Shown: positions 23,701 to 35,514, counted from the first letter of the stretch. The stretch is DNA of 64,000 bases from Priapulus caudatus (GCF_000485595.1 NW_014577070.1:792526-856525), one strand, 5' to 3'. The notes: a model not told the origin generated them from the sequence alone. A program made the numbers and translations.

Positions 23701-26700
23701 CTGTTGAATTTGAGTTTCGAGTTGGAAACAGAAACAGTAGAAAAGACTGAGAGTGAGGTAAATCACGTAAGTGATAACATTACCACGTTGCCCGACCCTC
23801 TCGAGAAATCATCATGCACAGAACCAGATCACGAGTCGGACTCTTCAGGCAGTATGAAGGAAACGTCTACCAGTAATGTCGAAATTGCTGACATATTGTC
23901 TGACATTCAAACAGAAGAGCTAAAGATTCTGGCAGGAAATGATCTCACAGGATTCTGCCCAACTGTGGACACGTATAGTTCAGTTCACTCACACACTCAA
24001 TATACATTAGGTGTCGTACAGTCTGTTGCAGTAGAACTTTCTCCCACTGAACAAGAGCTAACAGGAGTTGATAACCTCGATGGTAAGCTGGCAGGTGAAA
24101 GCACCACATTACAAACTACAGTGGGGAAAGAAGAGGCTCGTGACCCAACAACGGTTTGTGACTCTGATTCCCGGACATTGGAGAATACAAGCTTATCTCA
24201 GTCGAATACCGAAATAACACTTTTTGCAGTGTTACCCAAAGATGAATTTTTCCACGCTACGGAAACAACGCTCTCAACAAGGGATCCGGCTGTTGTAGAT
24301 ATATCCCTTAGTAATACACAGACACCTCATTCTGTGGACCGTTTAGCAGCTTCAGCGCATGTAGAAAAACGTGCAGTCCTCCCGGGAGCACATGAAGAGA
24401 GACATGTACAAGCACAAATGTTGGTGAAACATGACGAGGAGACGGCAAGTGTCAGTTATGAAATGAAAACACACACAGAGGAATACCACGTCGCCTTCTT
24501 TAAACGCTCATATGACGAGATGTCAGCCCATAAATCATTCAAGAAAAAACGAGAAAATGTAAAGCGCAAGAAACCATTTACAGATTCTACTGAAAGCATC
24601 ACTGATGATAGAGATAAAATGCCGTACACTGACATAGCGTCATCATCAGAGACACTTATTGACGAGCATTTCATTGAAGCCTGGCAATCAACGGATACCC
24701 TTGTCGAGGAGCCAGGCATTGTAGCAGTATCATCTATTGACAGTGCCACACCTGTAATAGACTACCACCCTGAAGGAAATGTGGAATACCATATCATGGA
24801 TCCTCAAGATGATTATGTTGGTGTAGCGGAAAGCTCCTCAGATTCTGAATTTTCAATAACAGAGTATGAACATGAGCCTAGAGTGTTTAGAGCAAAATCT
24901 AAAACCGTGGAAGTATCAGTAATCAGATCTGAGCCTCCAGTTGAACAGCAGGCCCCTCCAAAGGCAAAGTCCGGATTTACGAAAGTCCTCGATAAACTCG
25001 TAAACTGGAGCAGAGCTTCACCAGACATACACGAACCAGATGTACAGCAACTACCGCCAGATGTTGTAGACACTACTCATCCTCATGGAAACGAAGGTGA
25101 TCCGAATGACGAAATTGAAACAATCGATTGGGACAAACGAGATGAAAATGCTGTTGAATCGGAAAGACTGTCACTTCTGTCTGAATCACCAATATCATTT
25201 TTCAATGCGTCATGTGGCAGCACTTCAGATTCCGAAGAAAAAGACATGTCAGATTCAGAATATAGCCCTCACACAGATAGAACGACAAAACGAGGAGTTT
25301 CATTTGGAAGGACGGTTGTATTTGAGATACCCCACCGAGACGACGAGTCGTACCTTGTTGAAAGAAAAAGAGAGGTTCTTAGAATCAGCCACTTTGACGC
25401 AATAAAAGTCATGCAACAGTTTCCACATGACCGCCGCTCCCGACTGACACGAGCTGCTTCACAGGAGCTTGGAGACATTATTGCAATCAAGACACCCACA
25501 GCAGAAGGCAGTGAGGACGAAATAGGCTTTGTTGATGCTAGCAGTGACGAGGAAACAGTCATTAAGGCACCGATCTATGTTGAGAGGGCTTACTTTGCCC
25601 CTCTTGCGGTTGATGAAGGCCTCAGTGATTACACCACTAGTGATTACAGTGATGTGGAGCCGGAAGTAAAAATGGCACCGAAGCCCATTAGCATGTACGT
25701 TCCTGCTGAGCATGCGCAGGAAGTTGTAGAGAAAGAATATGCCCTCAGGCGAGCGAGTTATGAGCAACTAGATGAATCTGCTAATGACTCTGATGCATCT
25801 ACTGTAGATGGCAGTGACTACGTAGCCATCATGTTAGATGGAAATGCAATGCATGCTGAGGATGCGGTGCCGTCAGATATCGAAAACACATCTGACTCTG
25901 GTCAACGCACACCAACTCCAGATGATGCTGTTCCCGTGGAAGCTGTAGAGGTGAATACCATCGAAGAAGCTATGGATAGAGGTGATGAGTTTATCATGTT
26001 TTCCTCCAATGATCAGGAACGTCCTCGTGTCTTGAGTATCGCTGAACTAGAGAGTCCGGCACGTACAGCTGAGGATAGTCCATGTGAAGCAGTAGAAAGT
26101 GGGCTAGTATTCACCCCTACTGATGACCGTCAGAACGGTCATGATAAAACTCAAGAGGAGGAGTTGCTGCTCAACAATTTTGAAAGTTGCATAACTGTTG
26201 ACAAGAGTTATGCACCTGTCGCATTGGAGGCACACGTAGGTGTAACGATCTCGGTTACTGACGATGCCTACTCTGACATTCTAGCAATCATGGACAGCAT
26301 TATAGAAAGTGCACTCAGCAACACAACAACACCCACTCACGCCAGATCACTTGAAGAAGATGGGAATGCACAAACAAGCAGACATATAGCTGATAGTACA
26401 GACGTAAACGAAGAGGATGTGTGTCAACAGCCCGATGCAGCTGCTTCAGTTAGAGCTGACATGGAAGAGCATGCACATCTTGAAAAGCCACCAGTGCTGA
26501 ATGAACCAATTACAATACAAAGTGGAGAACTGGAAGTGGCCTGTGTATCTTATGATGAGAGTAGTATGGAAATGAAACTGCAACTACCTGATGAGGACGA
26601 TGCCATTGTAAGAGAGGTTTTGAGCGGGTTAATAGCCTCCGTTGTTGAGGGGACTGACAAGCTCGACAACCTTGTGCTAGCCACATTAAAAGCAGAAGTA

Positions 26701-29233
26701 GATGTACCGGTCTCACACGAGGATAACAACGATGCCTACTGTGACATGTTAGCAGTCCTAGACAGCATCATGGAAAGTGCCCTCAGCAACACAACAACAC
26801 CCACTGACACCAAATCACGTGAAGTATGCATGAGAACGCACACGAATGTATATATAACTGACAGTGAAGAGATTAAAGAGCCTCATCAGCCCACTGAAAC
26901 TGTATCCAACGCAGATCCTTCATTGAGTATTGATGTGGAAGGTCATGCATGTCCTGGAACGCCACCAGTGATAAATGAGGCAACTGCAGTACAGAGTAGG
27001 GTTGTGGAGGTGGTATCTAGATCATACGATGATAGTCATGTAGAAATCATACTACAGTCACCTGGTCAGGATGATCTCGTTGTGAGGGAGGTTTTAAATG
27101 AGTTAATAGCTTCGGTTATTGAGGGCATTGCCAAACCTGACGAGAATACACTAACGGTCAGCATTGAGGAAAGTGCAAGGCAGGATCTCCCGGATGCACA
27201 TTTTAAGGATGCTTACGATGATATGGACGTTGCGTCAGTAGTCAAGGATGCATGCGTGGGTATAATAGACGATATGCTGAAGTTCGTTATGGATCCCCTG
27301 AGTGATGTGAAGCTAGAATCGTTAACTCACCTGCCAACATGTGATGAAACTGGTTCACGCATAGAGGATGGAAGCATAAAGACAGAAGTTGCAAGAACTC
27401 ATATGGCACCAGTAAAACATGCAGATGCAGAGCCAGAAAACGTTCCTGCAGAGGATGATGGCATATTCTGTGAACAAACGTCTATGGAAACTAAGATAAC
27501 AGCACCTGCTTCGTTACCAATTCGGAGACCAGTGGCATTTGAGATCAATTTCAAAACATTGAATTCAAGTCCCGTATGTAAAGTGAACGCAGACGATGAG
27601 ACGAGTCCGTCAGCAGTTCAACATCAAACCGAGGTGTTGTCCGATGCCGCCGTGACACATGATCCAACGTTGAAGACAGATCACGAAAGAAATCTGTGCA
27701 CTGTGGAAGATGCGTCTTCAACACCAACTGTGCCAGATTCACCATCTGATGTAAAATCACAGTTCCTTGTTGACGAATTCTCAGTGTCGTCACATCCCAG
27801 TCCTAAACGGCACGTGTACCACACCCATCCGAGAGCAAGGTATTCGAAATTTTTCCACATTGATCTTGAGGAAGCCGACAATCTGAATAGGACTCCGACG
27901 TTACATGAATCTTCTACTCGAAGCTTACCTAATTCCTCATCCAAGGAAAGGCATTTCAGTGGTAAGAAACTCTTGTTTGATAAGATTGCTCCTTATCAGT
28001 TCCATCCAGATGATGGCGCAGAAAGTGCAATTCCACAAGCCTCATGTGTTGATCGACCACCTATTCAAAGCATCAGTGTACATAGCAGTCCATTGTCTAA
28101 CTCCTCACAGAGGTTGTATACCCACCCAAGCTCATTCAGTGGAAACAAAATTCCAGTGTCACCATCAAAGAAGAAACCTCATTTTCGGCCATCTGTGAAA
28201 ACTATCAAGCGTTCGCAGCCTCAAATTTCTGAAGGAACGTTGCCTTCATCGAATGAAGTGGCTAGTTCTAGTGAACACGTCACTAAAAAGCTGAAGCATG
28301 ATCTATCAAGAGCAACAGGCCCATCGTTGAATCCTAGTGAGAGCTCAGGTGCGCCTGAATTCATTGTGATCGGAGAATGGGACAATGAATATTCTGAAGC
28401 TGAAATTGAACAACAGGTGGGAGAAGCCGTTGAGGACATATTGAATACAATAACAGAGGAGGAGGAACCAGCAGAGACAACCCCGATAAGCGAATCCGTT
28501 GCAGCGTGGTTTAATATGCATGTTGACAGTCATTCTGCGGAAGCCTGCCTGTCACCGATTATAGAGGAACCAATACTAGATGCCCACAGTCCAAAGCCTG
28601 ATAATGATTCCTGGGATTTCACGGATTCCCCTGCACCCGCAAATCAACGCAGCAAATCTCAAATATCTGCACACGTAGCAAAACCAGCCGGGAAAGGATT
28701 CAAGTACTATGACGTTGTAAAAAGGAAATCGAAATCGAGGCCAAAACTGACACATGACCTGTTCACATCACCTGTGATAGACACCCTTATTAGTGATGTA
28801 TCAAATTCTAACGTGATGCAGAGTGAGCCATCTCCAGTAGACTCCTCAGGATTAGGATCACAAACCTCATCTGCGACAGATCCCACTATACCTGTAGGTG
28901 GTGTAGATGGTATGGACACGTCTGTTCCAGATGTGTCCGAGCTCCTACGTTCACCAAGGATTGTTAAGTCACTAACCTACACGCCGTTGCATGATAGTGG
29001 AAGTTTCAACCTGAATTGTGAAATTTCCGGCAAAAGGTTGACAGTGCATTGGTATGGCGATGGAGTTTTGTTGCATGAGTCTGAAGTGGGAGAAGAAGAT
29101 GTGCATGTCCTCAACATAACCCAGCCTGTGCATGAAACAGACAATTCCGAGGTCTTGTACACTGTAAAGGCAGAGAACTTGGCAGGCTGCATCGCAACAC
29201 AGACAACAATGCATGCTTCTGATGATGACACAG
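14756..29233 (+). CDS. Exon 9: 14.5-kb giant exon, disordered acidic region ending in Ig-like domain 5
   Basis: The acceptor is TATTTAACAG (14755) and the donor ACA G|GTGTGA, phase 1 to 1. It is open for 14,478 bases, about 4,826 residues. Most is acidic, Ser/Thr/Glu/Val-rich and probably disordered. Internal structure includes: paired RRAS-containing motifs (about 15690 and 15961); a seven-copy FP-x-x-V-x-L-E motif (16.4-19.8 kb); three perfect-length 32-residue repeats (17662-17949); a 371-residue duplication (18.6-20.3 kb); a triplicated ~157-residue unit (26.26-27.35 kb); and one conserved-looking basic stretch at about 25290-25470 (RGVSFGRTVVFEIPHRDDES; RRSRLTRAASQEL). The last ~90 residues (from about 28950) are Ig-like: LNCEISG, VHWYGDG, YTVKAEN, with no F-strand Cys. 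The exon is symmetric and could be skipped whole. No function can be assigned to the disordered part. Confidence 0.95.
17662..17949 (+). repeat. Three 96-bp in-frame repeats in exon 9
   Basis: Units start at 17662, 17758 and 17854, each exactly 96 bases (32 residues), with motifs AIFPDVREEEGDEL and DVHLTGNGFQEVSVAE. The array decays into related wording downstream (SRSTVEKNFPADDD, TAKGFQEFSVAEKIFPA). Near identity at the DNA level indicates recent expansion. Confidence 0.95.
18600..20280 (+). repeat. Internal 371-residue tandem duplication in exon 9
   Basis: The stretch DLTVKGFQNRSVAETIFAAD followed by ETLSKDVELSARG occurs at 18907 and again at 20020, an offset of 1,113 bases (371 codons). 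Flanking text also pairs (MEFPETVTLE with IEFPDSIVLE; DESCEEDKL with DESCEDDKL), so the duplicated block is about 1.1 kb. It descends from the same FQ-x-x-SVAE-x-IF repeat family as the 96-bp units. Confidence 0.9.
26263..27350 (+). repeat. Triplicated ~157-residue unit in exon 9
   Basis: Unit starts are marked by DAYSDILAIMDSIIESALSN (26263), DAYCDMLAVLDSIMESALSN (26731) and the more diverged DAYDDMDVASVVKDAC (27208). The offsets are 468 and 477 bases. Each of the first two units also has a second conserved block (VREVLSGLIASVVEG; VREVLNELIASVIEG). The hydrophobic spacing suggests two amphipathic helices per unit, the only clearly helical-looking part of the exon. Confidence 0.85.
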
Positions 29234-29530
29234 GTGTGATGACTTAACATCCTTTCAACTTATATTGTAACAGCTATGGCCTTCTAAGTAACGTGTGTAA
29301 TGAATTACTATGTGCATGTGCATGGTATGCGTAATGAATACTTTTGCTTTCCACTCATCATCACGCGTGCTTGTGTTTACCCTGCCTTCAGTAGGTCATT
29401 ATTCAGTTTGTAGAGCGTTATAGTACAACTAGTAAAACGTGAATGAAAATGCAATTGATGGAACTACCCTTTCTGATAAGTGTGCGCAAAACACAAGCTG
29501 GACCAGTCTAGTTTGACCCTCTATTTGCAG

Positions 29531-29661
29531 CCGAGGATAAAACTGAAGATGAAGAAGAAGGATTAAGGCCGACCTTTACTTTAAAACCGAAGAAGAAGAC
29601 GGTGAAGGAGCACTCCACGACTGAGTTCAAGTCATGTTTCATTGCAAACCCAAGGCCTACG
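29531..29661 (+). CDS. Exon 10: acidic linker and Ig domain 6, first half
   Basis: The acceptor is ATTTGCAG (phase 1) and the donor ACG|GTATGT (phase 0). An acidic start (AEDKTEDEEEG) precedes LRPTFTLKPKKKTVKEH and FKSCFIANPRPT. A Cys is present in strand B but the spacing to the Pro-rich turn is one residue shorter than in the other domains. Confidence 0.9.
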
Positions 29662-29808
29662 GTATGTTCAGGCTTAGATATATTACAAATTGAAAGTAGA
29701 ACTACTTTATAGTTCTGTATTGCTGTAAAATATAACAAATCAAATATTTAAATGTGTGGCAATTTATTTTAATTAATATTACACAAAGGCCCTTCACACT
29801 TCATCTAG

Positions 29809-30001
29809 GTCACATGGTTCTTCGAGGAAACTAAAATTGTCGAGACGGAGAGGGTAAAAGTGTCTCTCTACCCGGATGTTCACATGTACACCTCCATCTT
29901 GCGTATTGAGAAGATCACTACCAAAGACGTGGGAAAGTACACAATTGTCGTGGAGAATGAAATTGGCAAGATTAGTGCTACAGGATCCATCAAATTACAA
30001 G
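29809..30001 (+). CDS. Exon 11: Ig domain 6, second half
   Basis: The acceptor is TCATCTAG (phase 0) and the donor CAA G|GTCAGT (phase 1). It begins with VTWFFEETKI (core Trp), then YTSILRIEKITTKDVGKY and TIVVENEIGKISATGSIKLQ. The F-strand Cys is replaced by Ile. Confidence 0.92.
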
Positions 30002-30179
30002 GTCAGTTACAGTAGCAATCCGTAGTGATTCGTCACCACAGGACATGGGTGCCGATATTACATGAATAACATTGCCTGTTAAAGCACATTTAGGCAGTAA
30101 ATAAGCACATTCATGTGTAGTATCACAATAGCCGTGTTTCAACAAAATATGCTGGAGTGGTTTCGTAACATGTTTGTAG

Positions 30180-30345
30180 AAGAGGTAGAGGAGGGCGAGG
30201 CACCATACTTCATCACCACGATGTCGTCAACCGTCACACAAGAAGGCAGCACAGTCACATTTGATTGTCAGGTGGCAGGCAAACCCCGACCAGAAATTAC
30301 TATACTGAAGGACGAACAGGACATTGTGCCATCTGAAAAGTTATC
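30180..30345 (+). CDS. Exon 12: Ig domain 7, first half
   Basis: The acceptor is TTTGTAG (phase 1) and the donor TTATC|GTATGT (phase 2). It encodes EEVEEGEAPYFITTMSSTVT, FDCQVAGKPRPEI and ILKDEQDIVPSEKL. The core Trp of strand C is replaced by Ile/Leu (EITILKD), an unusual loss in an otherwise normal domain. Confidence 0.9.
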
Positions 30346-30558
30346 GTATGTGTACATATGTATTATATATTTAGTATATTTAAGAAACAGGGATGGATAG
30401 GAATGGGAATAATGGTTTTCTACTGCTGATAGAACAACGTTGTATATCTGATTATCTGGCTAATATAATCTGTAATATTTCAGCAATTGCCTCGGTCTTA
30501 ATTCACTCGTATGTGGTATCTTAAACCTAACATGCTCCTATTGATTTCGTTGATCTAG

Positions 30559-30748
30559 CGTTGAATACCAGGATGATGGAACAGTGTACTTTACAATCAA
30601 GGAGGTGACACTAGATGATGATGCTCCTTATACGTGCCGAGCAACCAACCAGTTTGGTACAGTTATGTGTACAGCTGAGCTCATCACTGAGCCAGTGAAA
30701 GAGGCACCAATGGTTATCCAACCTCTGAGAGATCAGAAGGTCACCCAG
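30559..30748 (+). CDS. Exon 13: end of Ig domain 7 and start of Ig domain 8
   Basis: The acceptor is TGATCTAG (phase 2) and the donor CAG|GTAGAA (phase 0). It completes Ig7 with VYFTIKEVTLDDDAPYTC and RATNQFGTVMCTAELI. It then passes without an intron into KEAPMVIQPLRDQKVTQ, the first strands of Ig8. The interdomain intron found elsewhere is missing here. Confidence 0.92.
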
Positions 30749-31147
30749 GTAGAATTGAACATGGGGTATTTATTAAATCGCTTTGAGATATGACCTGCTC
30801 TCATGTAACCGTGGGGCATGCTGAGAATAATACTTGTTGAATTCATTCGGTGTTATGTTCCTATGAGGACAGAAGCTTGCAAAGCAATTAGTTGGATGAA
30901 TTCATCTTTGCTTTGCATATACATGAAATTAATAGTGTCATGTGAGACACAGGCAGGTCAGGAAAGCAAGGGAATATCCATTTTACTATCCATATGGGAA
31001 CTATACTTAGTCAATGTTTAATTAAAGATACTTCAGTTAGTACTTTCGAAAAAGTACCAAATTGGTTAAATATGCTCTCCTACATATAATTATATTGCAA
31101 TATTGTGAAAAGCATTTGAGTATCTTGGTTTCTTGTCTATCTCTTAG
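30749..31147. other. Intron, no feature seen
   Basis: No repeat or coding signal apart from the splice sites. Confidence 0.8.
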
Positions 31148-31273
31148 GAAACCGATGCCAAGTTCATGAGCACAGTCACAGGATTGCCAAAGCCAACAAT
31201 TATGTGGCTGAAGGAGGAGACAAAGTTGCAGCCAAGTGACAAATATCATATCTATGAAGATGATGACACAGAG
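31148..31273 (+). CDS. Exon 14: Ig domain 8, middle
   Basis: Phase 0 at both ends, acceptor TCTCTTAG and donor GAG|GTACAA. It encodes ETDAKFMSTVTGLPKPTI, MWLKEETKLQPSDKY and HIYEDDDTE. The B-strand Cys position is Ser/Thr (FMSTVTG), while the core Trp is kept. Confidence 0.92.
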
Positions 31274-31442
31274 GTACAATTTGCTTAGATTGACAATGGG
31301 CAATGTTCCCTCAGCTCTTGAACTGCTATCCCATGTATTAAGTAACATATATAACCAGGGGTTAATAATGACAAATTACTTTGTTAAATATTTATAATTC
31401 TTCCTATTCGTTCTTCATTTAACCTGCAATGTGTTTACTTAG

Positions 31443-31548
31443 ATTTTGGAGATTTCAAAGTGCACCCCTGAAGACATTGCCAAATACACACTGGTGGCAG
31501 AGAACACAGCTGGAGAGGCCACAACAGTTGCCAATTTGGACGTAGTTG
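31443..31548 (+). CDS. Exon 15: Ig domain 8, end
   Basis: The acceptor is TTTACTTAG (phase 0) and the donor GTT G|GTAAGT (phase 1). It encodes ILEISKCTPEDIAKYTLV and AENTAGEATTVANLDVVG. With no B-strand or F-strand Cys, Ig8 lacks the usual disulfide altogether, as do several titin I-set domains. Confidence 0.92.
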
Positions 31549-33312
31549 GTAAGTGTCAAAATCATAACCTTTTCTGCATGAACCCAGAAGTAGACTCAGT
31601 AGTCCAGCCCTCTTGTGACAGATTTTCTAATGTTGTTATAGTGATGATGATGTTGATGATGTTCAAATATAATTAGTTCTTCAAAATGGAAAATAGTCAT
31701 AATCTGTCGAATTGCTTATGTTCCAAAAAAAGATTCATGGGGGTCCCCTTCTGCTCTGCATTCAATCGATCCCCGTTATCAAATTTCTGGATTTGCTCTT
31801 GATAGCTCTACTGTAGCCCCATTCGTAGTATTATTGTTTCATGTAGGTATGTATATTATTTAAACTGCAGTGAAAAAAGACATTCAGATGAGGGATTATG
31901 ATGAAAACGCATTTATGCATTATCAGGGTTATGCATATGATGCAATAATTTATCTGTTCATCATTCTAAATATAGTGATATCTTTACATAGCAATCATAA
32001 CAATAAATTTGTATATGTAGCGGAAAAGGTAGAAATACCATGGCACCAATAAGCGCCATACATAGCCTCTATTGCGATTTCAGAATCCTCCACTGATAAA
32101 TATAATCTAATAATCGCATCCATTTTAGTCCGGTCTATACTAACAATAATACCATTTCGTAATTGTACCTACTAAGTATCTGTAAATACTCATTTCAGGC
32201 GTGTAACTGCATGGTGTTGATTCGTTCGTGTGCTCTGACTAAGTCGAATCTTCTACAACCATCCTCGTTATGAATCAGCTTGCATGACCGAAAGTTGAGA
32301 TATGTGAATAGGACCCGGAAAAAAGCATCGTTGCATGTTGTCGCATTGTAAATCCAGTGTTTTTGCATTGCAGTTTATGTAAATCGCGATGTACTTGCAT
32401 GGAAACGTCTACTGCATGTGCTAGTATGTTAGTGAACGTGGTTCGATTTATGACGGTAGCTCCAATATGCATGTACAGTAATAATTGTATTAAACCGTTC
32501 CACGTATTACTTTGTCAAAAATCTGTTTATATAGCTGCGATATAATTTTAGTCGCTTACAAGGAATCATGGTTGTGCCAATTTAAACTGGGCATGCTGAT
32601 TCTGATATTTCATAAATATTCTTGTAATATAACTTCTGTAGTGTACAGGATAGACAATACTTGAATCCATTAACTTTATCATGAACTTTTATCATGTCAT
32701 GTCGAATAGCATCTTATATAAATTTATTAGGTAAGGGTGGTGAGGAAAATTGCTTATGCATGTATATAGGAAATATTGGAGGTTTGATTAAGAACTAACA
32801 TTAAATTTACGTCACGAGATGATCACAGTAAATCTTAAGTATGCAACTAAGTTGTAATTGATTTGGTTTTTTGTATAATATTGTTACTAACGCATTTTGC
32901 CACTAGAGTTTGCAATAATAACTAGTTTGTGCTAAATGAGATTAAGCGACTGTAATAAGCATGCTATTGTCATATTCTGTGTCATATTATTAGTACGTTT
33001 CCTGTTCATTTGTACAGTATATTTACATGGCATGATATGTTAGATATGCTTTATACCTTACATGCTCTTCACATTAGTATTCAATTAAATGCATGCGACT
33101 CTGTGCATCATTACTTGCTTAATAGGCTATTATAATGAAATCGTTGGATTTTGCGCTGGTGTTTTTTTGTAAAGAAATTCATTAACTGCAATATAACCAT
33201 TAAAACAGAGGTGTAACGTAATAACTCTCGGCAGAAGGTTGTGACCCGTGTTTTAAGACCAAGTTGTGTACATAATATATTTTAGTATGAATAAGACATT
33301 TCACAAAACATT

Positions 33313-33350
<38 letters not shown>

Positions 33351-35353
33351 TTTAATTGGCATAATGCGTTGATTTAGCAAAATCATATATTAATATTATA
33401 ATTTGTAGATTGAATGGTGTTGGATAGTCAGATAATAAATTATACAGATTATTGCCTGATATTATCAAGTACACTCTATATGAGAAACTCTATTCTCTGT
33501 GTACACCGTTAATACTAGTTCTAGGGCTTGGAAAATCTTGATAAAATTTCAACACGGTGCGTTCACGATTTAATACAACTGTGTGTATGTACAACGTTGG
33601 GGGTTTCATAAAGTTCTACCAAACCCAAAAACTAATGAACAGGGTGTATGGATGATAGGTATTCATTAACTGACTGGATACTTGATGACTTCTATTATCA
33701 TTCCAGAAATCGGTGTAACTGTGTAAAACGCCGAGTCGTGGAGGGAAATATTTCAAAGTGTTTAATTTAATCAGGTTGTGTATATAAAACAGGTTGTGAC
33801 ATTCAATAAAATAAATGTACTCATATTGTTGATTCATTTTAACGGGTATTTGTGTTCGTCTTAATGTTTAAAACTGAACATGAATAATTCTCACAGTAAC
33901 TCTCTTTTCTTGTTAAAAAAATGGTCTTAGAGATAATCGTGTATATTCTTTACCTATTTGCTATTTTTCCTACTGCGCATCATCAAGTACGTGATACCGA
34001 TTTCTTTGAATTTGTCAAGACTGGTATTGAAATCCAGATAAAATGAATTTACAGCAATCACATCGCAAAACTCCGTTAATCTCTTATTATAGATATAATA
34101 TATTGATAAATTACCATAATTGTGCTGCTTATTGTGCACATTAATATAATTTTCTTGCTATATTCCCGTTTGTCTCGCAATGGGTGGTCAACAAGATAAT
34201 TGGAGAACACGACGTTTCGTGTGCTACTGCAACAATTCGTCAGGTGATGCGGCGACGTTGCGAGTGAGGAAGCACACGAAACGTCGTGTTCTCCAATTAT
34301 CTTGTTGACCACCCATTGCGAGACAAACGGGAATATAGCAAGCAAGTTTCATTTCCGCAATGGATAACGTTTTTAACCTTATTAATATAATTATTAACTA
34401 ATTGTTTAATTAATCAAATTAATTGCGCGCATAATGTGGCTATTACATCGGACCTTTCATCCGCATGGCAAATGCCGTTATCTAACCAGTGGTCTCAGTC
34501 CATGCCCTCATGTTTGGCCATAACGCGTGGAGTGATTTCAATTACACAAGCCACGTCTTACACAGCGACAGTTTGTGGTCTCAAGCGCCGTGGATGTTAA
34601 CTATTATATTTCATGCTCTATGTCACGTGAAACTTCCATTATACGTTAAAGATTGTGGGGACTTTTTATTAGTAAATGACGTTTGTTACATTATCTTCAG
34701 CTTTCAGAAACGGTGGTCGTTGCAATAATAATATTCGTCAGGAATGAACTATTTCTAACGTGGAAGTTCTAAATATTTTTTCATTTTTAATTGTAATTGG
34801 AGCAGTTTGCATTATGCACATATTTATAACAACTATAGTTGTCGTAAATTTAACTAAACTATAAATCTTTGCCATGCGATCATACATCGTCAGCTAATAG
34901 GTGCGCAGTAAGAAAGTATTGCAGAATGAGATTTATAATAACTAACTATTAAAATGTCCAGACTATCTAAATAAATATATCATGTTATAAGTCCCACCCT
35001 GCCAAACTATGAAAAATATACCGTCACATAAATTGTCAGTGTAGGGGGGGGGGTCCCGCACAAGTAGAAATGGAAAATTTATAGCCCAAATCGGATGAGG
35101 CATAGCGCAAATCGATATAAACTGACATTACTCGAAAACTAATTGGAAAACTGCATCTTGATTATTTACAGCATGCGTGTGATACTATAGATGTTTTTAG
35201 ATTAATAAATCTCTTATTGACTAACCAATTACAATTTTAATAAACAAATACGTATATATATTTATATATGTTTATTAATTTATAGCCGTATATATGTAGG
35301 AAATATGAATGCATTAGCGAGTTTAATGCTAATTAATAATCCCATATGATCAG
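31549..35353. other. 3.8-kb intron with fold-back element and TA run
   Basis: Contains a TA microsatellite at about 33314-33347 and a near-perfect palindrome at 34154-34342, listed separately. The remainder is AT-rich. I found no exon with the cassette composition; the open frame at 31871-31927 was considered and rejected. Confidence 0.7.
34154..34342. mobile_element. Near-perfect 189-bp fold-back element
   Basis: Arms of about 70 bases, CTTGCTATATTCCCGTTTGT on the left and its reverse complement on the right, flank a ~50-base centre. The arms include a CACGACGTTTCGTGTG core. There is no coding capacity. A 12-bp direct repeat ATTAATATAATT occurs at 34140-34151 and 34381-34392, but it is AT-only and may be chance. 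Best read as a non-autonomous fold-back DNA element. Confidence 0.8.
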
Positions 35354-35514
35354 CACCAGAAGAAGCACCAGAGAAAAAGAAAAAGAAGAAGAAGAAGGAG
35401 AAGGTTCCTCCTGGTACCCCACCAGAGTTCATTATTCCCTTGGAGGCGCAGCTTGTGCCAATACATCAGCCTACAGTATTCAAGTGCCAAGTAACCGGAG
35501 AACCGATCCCCCAG
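35354..35514 (+). CDS. Exon 16: Lys-run linker and Ig domain 9, first half
   Basis: The acceptor is ATGATCAG (phase 1) and the donor CAG|GTGATT (phase 0). It encodes APEEAPEKKKKKKKKEKVPP, then PEFIIPLEAQLVPIHQPTVF and KCQVTGEPIPQ. The linker is a short PEVK-like stretch. The B-strand Cys is present. Its partner exon lies 4.8 kb away, across the largest repeat-filled intron. Confidence 0.93.

Noticed and set aside
31871-31927. Possible phase-1 exon after AAACTGCAG in the 3.8-kb intron
   Set aside because: The acceptor is fair and a GGGTTATG donor exists, but the peptide (KKDIQMRDYDENAFMHYQ) fits neither Ig nor PEVK wording and the donor is weak.
34140-34392. ATTAATATAATT direct repeats as target-site duplication of the 189-bp hairpin
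   Set aside because: The repeat is purely A/T in an A/T-rich intron and the right copy lies 38 bases beyond the hairpin end, so coincidence is likely.
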